Origin: Dermacentor variabilis
Taxonomy: Eukaryota > Arthropoda > Arachnida > Ixodida > Ixodidae
DNA length: 64,000 nucleotides
Assembly: GCF_050947875.1 (NCBI RefSeq)
Contig: NC_134570.1
Location: 104,177,122-104,241,121 of the forward strand
Direction: 5' to 3'
In this document: positions 56,151 to 64,000 of the stretch, piece by piece
Position numbering within the stretch: the first letter of the stretch is position 1
Layout: every line of letters starts with the position of its first letter
Notes under the pieces: model-generated
Seen by the model: the letters and a program-made list of their open reading frames with translations, nothing else
What the model was told of the DNA's origin: nothing
Database searches by the model: none
Translations under genes and position numbers: made by a program

Positions 56151-57206
56151 GTGCCCTTTCGCCTAATGTTCCTTCTATCTCTCTGTCTCTTACATGTAAT
56201 ATGTGTCGAAACTTTGCTGATTGTGGGGTAGTAAGGAGTGCTGAAGATAACTACTGAATCATGTTTCTCATATCTTATACGAGGTTCATCGTAAGTATCT
56301 TCCCTGAACTAAACAAAGTACCTTGTTTATATTTGGATAACATTAGAGACAGGTTATGGATGATCTGCAGGAGAAATTCAAAGAGTGTGGACTAATTAAG
56401 TTTTTTCAGTTACATATTCAAAAGATATCTAGCATACCCGCTACAGTATTTCCTTTCCCACACAATTCAATTTAATATTTTTTTTTACTTCATCGTAAAA
56501 AAAGTATTCGCGCTTTCAGCCCCCCCCTAATTCTTCGGTAACTTTACACAGGGGCTAGGGCCTCTCATATTTGCTATCCCATCCTATGCAATGCAAGAAC
56601 AGCATGGCATGCATATAGGAGTAATGTTCCTTTCTACCGGTATAAGGCGTAGTCCAATAAGGAACCCCGTTGCCAGCAAAAAGTGATTGCGACTTGGCTC
56701 AGCTAAGCCTGGATATGCAAGGCGAAAGCTTGATTTAGCCTGGTTAAGTCTTGGTTTCACTTGCTTGATCTTTGATTTAGCTGCAGTATTACTTAGGTAT
56801 ACAATCATCGTTAAGCCAGGTATGACGGCTGTGCCTAGGACAGTGGCTAGGCATGACTGTGATCAGGCTTGGGTAGACGTGCATCGTTCGACGGTGCGAT
56901 GCCTGTTGTGCCACAGGTAAAGCGTAAGTGGAAGACACGCAGAGAGACGCCTGGAACATGCGCCGCGTCTAGGCACAAACTGACAGGGCGCGAAAGCGGT
57001 TGCTACATTATTCTTGACGGTGTGGCGCCTGTTGCATTTCGAGCCCTCTTCAGTGAAACAGCTTGTCGGGTGATATCCGTGAGGTGGTCAGACGGCGCTT
57101 GGCGACGACGGCTCGAAGCCTCCCGCTCCAGCGCAATGATCAGAGAAGATGACCCGGCCTCGCTCGCATCCATGGCCAACATCGCACTGACTAGGCGAGC
57201 TGCCTG

Positions 57207-57274
<68 letters not shown>

Positions 57275-57332
57275 TTACATGCCTCAAAATAAGAAAGGAC
57301 TAGGCAAGCGCGGCGCTCTACTTAGCCAGTAG
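56151..57332. other. unrecognised intergenic DNA with degenerate TAAGCC(T/A)GG words
   Basis: 56,690-56,860 repeats words like TAAGCCTGG, TAGCCTGG, TAAGTCTTGG and TAAGCCAGG, a probable degenerate repeat. Also contains the (TA)n at 57,208-57,271. No gene seen. Confidence 0.35.
57208..57271. repeat. (TA)n microsatellite
   Basis: About 32 units. Confidence 0.95.
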
Positions 57333-57439
57333 TGTTGCCAGGTCGGACGAGGCGACCTAGCCCGAAGGTAGAGGAATTGTAGCCCAAATGTAGCGAAACA
57401 CACAAACGAACAAAAATAATGGTAGCGGAAGATAGCCAT

Positions 57440-57626
57440 TTATATTTGCATTCTTATTTGTATTACCTATATGCGCCTGCCTTGCCATGTGCACTTTAAC
57501 GTATTGCATGTGTGGCCTAAGGTTGCACTTGCACACTTCGCAGTACGTCATCTTAGAAGTGTCGTTACTTACGTGTGCACTTGATGGTGAAATCGAGTCT
57601 ATAGATAAAAAAGTCACATTTAGCAT
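57440..57626 (-). pseudogene. C2H2-type zinc finger fragment
   Basis: The minus-strand frame has TYCEVCKCNLRPHMQYVKVH then MARQAHIGN: C-x2-C ... H-x5-H, the form of U1/BED-like single fingers often found at the N-terminus of transposases or chromatin proteins. The following residues are random-looking and no other exon was found. Confidence 0.4.
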
Positions 57627-58924
57627 AAGATGTGCTGTTCAGCTCAGATAGACCTTAAATTTATGCGGTATGTCCAGGCTAAATCGGACCAAGACTACAT
57701 TTGTTGTGATCTCGTTAAGCAAACTTCTGTATTTTCCTATATTATTTATGCTCTCATTGGGCGCACTCATTGGGTACACGTCCACGCCTATATGGGTTGA
57801 TGGACGGATGGGGGTATGCTATGAGCGTCTCCTAGGAGCAGTGTCGTCGTTTGCGCCCCCAAGCTCTTGCTATTGTATAACCTTATGTCCTAGCCTACAT
57901 TAAAAAAGAAAAAAAAAGAAGAAAAAAATACGAATTACCATAACCATACTTTCTGGGCCCCTATTGGAAACTTGTTTTTGTATGCCTCCGCTGTTTCTCG
58001 TTTTCCTACTTTTATTTCACCAATCTTCCAGTCCCCTCTTACTAATCGCGCGCGCAAGAGCAATGCCCCAACTGGGCACTTCGAAGTACTTCATCCGTCA
58101 CCTGCAGGACTACCTCCATGTACGCCCGTCGCGCGCCCGTGGTGCGATCGCGGAGGCTACCCGCCACCCTCAGGCGCACGGCTGATAATAACGTCGTGCA
58201 GATGCTTGTTGGTGACAGCAAGTAACATTTAAATCGCCGTTTTCTTACTTTACCACCGCCACCATATAGTGCACCGGAAGAATCCGTCTTTTTAGCGCTT
58301 TCGAGAGCGCTACAGTGGCGCTCTCACTTCGCGCCCTTGTTCGCGCTCTGCGGTATGGCGTTAGAAAGCGGAATACTTAAGACGTTGCGTACTCGGAGGA
58401 ATTGAGCATGATTTTTTCGAATGTGATGAACAACCTGACATGAGGACTTAGGTGCTTGCGCAAGTAGTTACGATTGCCATTTTCTTGAATTACGTACCGA
58501 ATGGTAACCAAGAAATTGACCAGTTTGCGCAATAGCCACTTTGTTGCATAGTGCTATCTTGTTCGCTCTCTTTCTTTTCAGTCAGCGTGGTCCTGGTTAG
58601 CTGTGGCACACTCTATATAATTTCCATTTACATCAGCCACCACCTTAGGTCTCTAGCACGCCAAGAACATGCGTTAAAATAAGTCAGAGAAGCCACATGC
58701 AACTCACTGTCTTAATCAGTCTAAGCGATGCTTGAGAAGATAACTGCGCAAAACAGCACCAAGCGCGCAGTCGTTTTCGGCGATGAGCACGTCCGCAACA
58801 TAGCCCGCTCGAAATGGTAATAGGCGCGACGGCGCATAAAGGTGAAAGATAAACGACAAATTGATAAGAGTGGCAATCCTGCTAGAAATGGTTACTGTCG
58901 AAAAGCAAACCGTGTTCATGCGCT

Positions 58925-59152
58925 CATAATAATGATCGCTGGGATTTTACGTGCCAGAAAAACGATATGATTATGATGCATGCCGCAGTCCTCTGGATTA
59001 ATTTTCACCAGATGGGCTTCCTTAATGTGCGCCTAAATCTATGTACCCGGGGGTTGCTGCATTTCGCCTCCGTCGAAATGCGGTCCCGATGGCCCGGAAT
59101 CGAACCAGCGTCCTCGAGCCAGCAGCGTGACACCTCACCTGCTAGCTAACAC
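58925..59152 (-). mobile_element. tRNA-derived SINE (tick type), minus orientation
   Basis: On the minus strand the part near 59,150-59,085 is tRNA-like, with a perfect B box GGTTCGATTCC (59,106-59,096). The body continues with GGGACCGCATTTCGACGG and ends near TGGCACGTAAAATCCCAGCG. This matches a very abundant tick SINE with a conserved CGAAATGCGG body. Confidence 0.7.
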
Positions 59153-60242
59153 AGTGGGTGATGTTCACGTGACGTGGTGCTCTGATATCTTCGTGGCAAA
59201 CATGTTTCGATGAGTAAACAACGAGTACCTGCATCTGTGGCGTTGTGAGCAGACCACCAGGACCCACCATTGAACTCGGGGTCTTGCTCCGATTCATTTT
59301 TATAGTTTCTCGCATAGTTGACCCACTTCACCAAGGTTTGATTCTCCTCTCAGAGGAGGATCCGATCTTAAGTTCGACCTAGCGAAATTCATCTTGAATG
59401 TAAACGCGAAGAAAAATTGATCTTGCAGGAAAAGGCAAATGACAATAAAAAAGGGATCACCGTAAAAAATGTAGAGCGGGTTTCACCCAGAAGCCTCGGC
59501 CTGAACATACTGGAGCGTGTCATTTACCCGTGCTTCCCTTCTTTCATGCCAGCACCACGATCGCCCTACGTATACCATGTTTTAAGGCTCTCGCTTTCTG
59601 TGCATAACCATATTAGTACACTGTACCGTGAAACACCCTCTACTCGTTGGATCATCCCGATTCCCGGGGATCGAGTGTTTAATGAATGAAACCGAAAACA
59701 CGGAGATGAGACGATATTGCTGACGCAAATGTTACCCCGGTGAAGCGCGGTGTAACATTAAGCGCATCAGAGATCAAAGCCAGTGCCTCAGACAACAGCG
59801 CAGAAAGTAGGGCATTTCACGCACGCACACACGCATGGCCGCGATGAGGGCTGAGCCAGCTAAAACATAGCGTTAGAAATTTGTTTCTACTCGATGAGAG
59901 CCACCTCTGGAGCGTATATTAGGGCGGCACTTAAAACCGAAACAAAGCCAAGTCACAGGTTTTCAGTAACCCAAATATAGCCACGTAGTCAACTCGCCGA
60001 AGTCGACACGAAAAATTTTTTTCTGTAGCCCGATTTGGCGATATATAGCCAAACCTGGCAACAATGTTGGCTGGAGGCGCAGCGAGTCACATGGTCCGGC
60101 GGCGACCCAGCTGCCCATGCGCCAAGCCGGCGGCGGCGGTGGAGCTCAACGCTGCGAGTCGCCGATGCGTTACCAAAGCTCAGCGCTACCCGCGATGAAA
60201 TGAAGGTCAAATTCATGGCGACGGGGAAACTCGCCTTAACGC
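59153..60242. other. unrecognised DNA
   Basis: Nothing recognised except the inverted end at 60,053-60,063. 60,065-60,200 is GC-rich. Confidence 0.3.
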
Positions 60243-60560
60243 GGTTTATTTATTTATTTATTTTATTGTACCCTCAAGACCGAAGTATTACAGAGGGGAG
60301 TGGGTAAAAAAACATGCACAAGTAAATAAATAAAGCAGCCATAAACAACAAATGTGATTAGTTAATTGAATCCGGGAGTAATGATGTCTGATAAGGCCGA
60401 ACGAAACGTTGAGTTGTCCTTGATTGCGACAACTGCGCCGGGAAGGTGGTTCCATTCCAGAGAGGTACTAGGAATGAATGATTCGTTACAGGTTCTGCTG
60501 CGGCACTGAATGATTCCAACCTTATGGCTATGGTCGATGCGGTTAGTAATCCTCTCGCTT
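60243..60560 (-). pseudogene. LINE 3' end (CR1/L2-like), minus strand
   Basis: The minus-strand reading IIQCRSRTCNESFIPSTSLE, WNHLPGAVVAIKDNSTFRSA, LSDIITPGFN and stop (TAA at 60,364-60,362) is the terminal R-T-x-x-x-x-x-S-F-x-P-R-T-x-x-x-WN-x-LP block of CR1/L2-like reverse transcriptases. The element ends in (TAAA)n at 60,245-60,265, typical of that group. It lies just upstream of the second NRF-6-like gene. Confidence 0.65.
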
Positions 60561-60679
60561 TAAAATCATGAATAAGGTTTGTGAACTCTACAGTGGTTTT
60601 GTTTTTGGGAGGGAGCCCTGTAATGCTTTAGCGCACACATCTGTTTTCATGCAGGCTCTCATTGCGGCAAAGCTGAGCG

Positions 60680-61079
60680 ATGTTGGTTGCCTCTGTCTCC
60701 AAGCCATTTAGCGCAATGATGTTCCAAACGTCATCTAGGAGAGACGGTCGCAGGCCTCAGGTGGCGCTGTGGGTGTTGATGTGGTCGCTTGTGATGCTGC
60801 CACTCTTTACCCATACTTCGCGAGCTCAAGATGCGAAGATCGCCACTGACCCGAGTGAATCGGCAGGAGTGACTTCGAGAATCCCAGACAACAGTGCCGG
60901 CGAAATAGAGGAGATCGACTACGCGCAAGTTGCTCGAGACGTGGTGGCCGCGGGCTTTTCTAAAGTGCCGCCCTCTTTCACACAAGAACTGCTGGAAGCC
61001 GACGTGCGGCCCGAGTGCAGCACGGCACTGCTGCGCACCACGCGAGCCTTCCATAACCTCGAGCCCTGGGCCCTGAGAC
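60680..61079 (+). CDS. NRF-6-like acyltransferase, second gene, exon 1 (signal peptide and start of NRF domain)
   Basis: In-frame ATGs occur at 60,680, 60,716 and 60,719; the later pair puts a signal peptide (VALWVLMWSLVMLPLF) nearer the N-terminus and may be the true start. After a probable cleavage near RAQDA comes an acidic linker, then VARDVVAAGFSKVPPSFTQE and VRPECSTALLRTTRAFHNLE, the start of the extracellular NRF domain with its first Cys. The donor CTGAGAC|GTGAGT leaves phase 1. The exon may begin upstream in the 5' UTR. Family role: membrane protein with an N-terminal NRF domain and C-terminal Acyltransf_3. Confidence 0.82.
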
Positions 61080-61397
61080 GTGAGTACAGCTTTGTTTGTT
61101 TCTAAGTGTACATAAATACAATCAATGCTCTTCCAAAAGCTTATAAAGACAATCGCACGTGCACCCCCACACGTGCACGTGCAATCGCACGTGCAAGCAT
61201 GAGCACTCTCTCCTTCCTCCCGCTCTCCTAAAGTCAAGTTTCTAAACGTTTGTAATTAGTGGCGCGCTAACACTCAAGACGGCCTGCAAACTGTGTCTGT
61301 ATGTGCATTTGGTAGTATGCAGAACTTGGGCCAACGTTATGCGCTAATGGAAATTCCATTTGAGAGGATAATTTGTGCCAACCGCTGTGTGTCGCAG

Positions 61398-61606
61398 TAT
61401 TCGACGCGAGCGGAAAGTTCCCCGCGGGAATCTTCGAGGCGGCGCGCGTCGATATGGGAGCGTTCGACGAATGCCTCGAGACCGTTGTGCGGGACCGGTA
61501 CGGAAACGTGTTGTCCAGGGGCCAGTACTGCAACTTGCTTGTTTACGTTAAAAATGCGACCGCAATGGAAGTACCGAACTCCATCGCCGACGCCTTTCAC
61601 CCGAGG
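61398..61606 (+). CDS. NRF-6-like acyltransferase, second gene, exon 2 (NRF domain)
   Basis: The acceptor gtcgcag is in phase 1, matching exon 1; the junction gives EPWALRLFDASGKFP, a hallmark of NRF domains (W-A-L-x-x-x-D-A-x-G-K). Then GIFEAARVDMGAFDECLETV and GQYCNLLVYVKNAT supply the next conserved cysteines. Ends CCGAGG|GTAAGA in phase 0. No lesions. Confidence 0.9.
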
Positions 61607-61737
61607 GTAAGATAAATCAAATAACATAATCTTATCAGTCCTAAGACACATGTGATAACAAAAATAAATGTGCTGATTCAGACGTTTCGATAATAAATCG
61701 TTCTGGGTGTGTGTGCATACGCACTCAGCTAGATAGC

Positions 61738-61802
61738 ATATAGTGGTAACAGAGTGGTAAGAGAGTGGTAACAGAGCATAGTGGTAACATAGTGGTAACA
61801 GA
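61738..61802. repeat. short tandem repeat of AGTGGTAACA
   Basis: Five imperfect copies of AGTGGTAACA/AGTGGTAAGAG within 65 bases, in the intron between exons 2 and 3. Confidence 0.8.
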
Positions 61803-62028
61803 CACAAGGTGACCTTTTGTGGTGTAATATTGTTACTCAGCACAATGTCTTGTCACTCTTTGGGCATGTTTTGGTGCTTGCATGTTCTGGTGCTTTGTAC
61901 AAGTAGGCTTCTGGATTGCCATACGACTGCTTTCCTATCAAAACGTAATTTACTACAGAGCGTTTGTGAAGCGTGGTTCCAGAAACAGGAGTGTCAGTTA
62001 TGATTGAAGAGCCCAATAGGACTTTAAT

Positions 62029-62729
62029 AGAGGGTTTTAGAATAGGGGCCCTAAACGTTTTAAGGCCCCAAAGAAATAGCGTCGAAGCCACTGCGCATGC
62101 GCAAGACGCGAACTGCCTTTCGATTTTGCGTTGGGAACGCTATTTCACCGATTTAGCGGGAGCCCAAATAGCGGCCCCAAAAGTTTTGCGTCAGCAAACA
62201 TGACGGCACCCATCGAAGCGACGGCTCTAACCTAGCACCAAACTGGGTTCGATTCGCGGTAACGCGTGAAGTTCGCAAGTTAGGAGAAGTGGCCGCGGTT
62301 ATCGCTTTCTCTCAACTAGCGTGTGTTATGAAGATTGACTCATTAGACGCCGCTGATTTTGAATTCGACTGTGGATTTTATGGCTCGTAGGCCTAACACG
62401 GCTAAGCTTGGCTGGTGAAGGCTAGTAAAGTTGGTTTGCACAAAACTAAGCGCAACTCATTGTTTGCTGCTTACAGAATAACCTCTAAATTGTAATTAAA
62501 TGCGAATACACGAAAGTCAAAATTATTATTCCTATCATAAAATGGTACATATTATTTAATTATTTCTAATAGCTTTTCTTTGACGCCGTAGTGGCGCTGT
62601 CAGCGCAAGACGCTATCCGCAGACGTAAAACCCTATTCTAAAGCTCTTCCCTCCTACGTGCCCCAACGCTAACACCCGCAAAGCTCTTTGGGGCCCCAAA
62701 CTATTGGGGCCCCTATTCTAAAACTCTCT
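62029..62729. mobile_element. 701-bp MITE (non-autonomous DNA transposon) in an NRF-6-like intron
   Basis: Terminal inverted repeats of about 45 bases: the left begins AGAGGGTTTTAGAATAGGGG and the right, read inward, AGAGAGTTTTAGAATAGGGG; both continue with GGCCCCAAAG after a short variable part. The flanks AAT (62,026-62,028) and AAT (62,730-62,732) may be a 3-bp target duplication, which would fit PIF/Harbinger or ISL2EU-type elements. No coding sequence inside. Confidence 0.75.
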
Positions 62730-62732
62730 AAT

Positions 62733-63268
62733 TACTCTATACGTCTGAGCAGCGGTTACTTAAAGCGTTTGTTGCTTTCATTTTATAACGGTGTTCTAAC
62801 ACAACTTGCTTCACGGTATTTGCAATCTTCGCGAATAGCGCACATTTTATTCCTACGCAGATATAAACAATACTCGCCTGGCACACTGGTATCTTGCACA
62901 GGGTTCTCAATTCGTGCGAAAGTCCTAGCATATGAATTATTACGTCAGAGCACCACTTTCTTTAATTTGAAGCTACCGATGTCGGTCACATTCGAGCGTA
63001 CGCGAGGACACTTGCCTCAAAGTCCATGTCAAGGTCGAAACTGAAAGTAGTTTTTCTTTTGTGGAGTGTTGCTTAGAGAGAGCTATATATAAATTCAAAT
63101 GATAACGCTAGCACCACCGAGATCACAGGTGCCCGTAAGAATAAGGTGGCGGGGTTCCCTTTTTGCTCGCTAGTCTACATGGCTTTGTGATTGTCTCTTG
63201 TTATGTGTTCAATGCTCCAAACATTCATGGAATTCCTGATCTCCCTTTCGTCCTTGCTTTTCTTTTAG
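62733..63268. other. intron remainder
   Basis: Rest of the intron between exons 2 and 3 of the second NRF-6-like gene; nothing else recognised. Confidence 0.5.
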
Positions 63269-63380
63269 CTCCGCTATTTCAGTGAATACGTTATTGCTCC
63301 AGGACACCCCATTGCTCGACTGGGAGTATGCTATGTCGATGATTGTAACCAACATGACTTACAAGTTTTAGCCAACTCGG
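63269..63380 (+). CDS. NRF-6-like acyltransferase, second gene, exon 3 (NRF domain end)
   Basis: The acceptor ttcttttag is in phase 0. It encodes LRYFSEYVIAPGHPIARLGV and CYVDDCNQHDLQVLANSG, with the C-x4-C pair that ends the NRF cysteine set. The donor GG|GTAAG leaves phase 1. The remaining exons, including the membrane acyltransferase part, lie right of the window. Confidence 0.88.
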
Positions 63381-64000
63381 GTAAGCCAAAACAAAAAAGA
63401 AATATATTTTTGTTCACTATATTAACGAAAATGCCGGTGATATACTGACTAACTAATTGCTCGCCAGGCAGTAGGGTATAGATTAGTGTAAATGACATCA
63501 CATACGAGTTACGGCCAGCTGCGGTATGCCAAGAGAGCAAAAATAATTATTTTTAAATTGTATGGTCTTGACCACCCGAACGATCTTGTATCTCAGGGAG
63601 AGCATTATGGAATTTTCGAGGGATCGCAATCTACCAAGTTGCGATTGCGCTAAGAGGGCGTGTGTACGGATTTTCAGAGAGACAAAAACGAGGCGCCCTG
63701 GGGTTTTTATGCTTGCGCTACTGGCTGGCGGGTCTTTCTAGCATAGGCGCAGATTGATATGCTGACATAAAAAAGTCGCAGTTTTGTTTAATAAGCGAAT
63801 TATCGATTCCGATCGCAAATTAGTAGAGAGCTATACCGAGTGACTATAGTAGTTTAATCGGCCGTACAACCTTGTCAAGATTCGCTGTCTAACTAAATTA
63901 ACGGGCATGGTGTAACGCGGACCAGCAAACATGAACACATATCCCATGATGACCACAGAAAATCGCTGTCAAAACGCTGGAGTGAAGAAGCACGGCAGCA
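63381..64000. other. intron at right edge
   Basis: Begins with the GT donor after exon 3 and runs off the window; no exon or repeat recognised. Confidence 0.5.

Larger units (their letters stand above)
57333..60063. mobile_element. possible DNA transposon bounded by short inverted ends
   Basis: TGTTGCCAGGT at 57,333-57,343 is mirrored by ACCTGGCAACA at 60,053-60,063, 2.7 kb apart. A minus-strand zinc-finger remnant lies just inside the left end. The inverted match is only 11-12 bases, no target duplication is evident, and a SINE lies within, so this is a suggestion only. Confidence 0.3.

Overview
The window looks like repeat-rich nuclear DNA of a hard tick (Ixodidae, probably metastriate). 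This is inferred from repeats I recognise: a Ruka-like tRNA-derived SINE and other tick-type SINEs, I-group non-LTR retrotransposons (LINEs) with a C-terminal RNase H, and two kinds of Ty3/gypsy element. The only clear host genes are two members of the NRF-6 (nose resistant to fluoxetine) acyltransferase family. Genes have introns with GT..AG sites. Nothing is bacterial: there are no operons, ribosome binding sites or CRISPR arrays.

Layout. 1-3.8 kb: last exons (+ strand) of a first NRF-6-like gene, entering from the left edge. 3.8-11.7 kb: mostly unrecognised DNA with SINE remnants, a (TA)n run and a decayed minus-strand LINE that carries a piece of a second LINE. 11.7-16.6 kb: a Ty3/gypsy element with two 650-bp LTRs and a large internal deletion; its integrase precedes the RNase H tail, the order of the Gmr1-like group. 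17.0-20.2 kb: two minus-strand LINE remnants back to back. 22.0-23.5 kb: a YqaJ-nuclease remnant (+) facing a DDE_4/HARBI-type transposase remnant (-), probably a decayed ISL2EU DNA transposon. 30.7-34.6 kb: a second gypsy element, cut off inside integrase. 36-42.5 kb: small LINE scraps. 45.2-55.2 kb: an old plus-strand LINE interrupted in its RNase H domain by a complete minus-strand LINE (48,173-54,123) with both ORFs open and a 12-bp target-site duplication. 55.3-60.6 kb: further LINE pieces, (TA)n runs, a SINE and a possible DNA transposon. 60.7-63.4 kb: the first three recognised exons (+) of a second NRF-6-like gene, with a 701-bp MITE in the intron between exons 2 and 3; the gene leaves by the right edge.

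In short, the two NRF-6-like genes lie head to tail and the roughly 57 kb between them is a mosaic of nested mobile elements. Only the complete LINE looks capable of making its proteins. No gene cluster or pathway is visible, and I found no convincing new molecular system beyond unusual element architectures.
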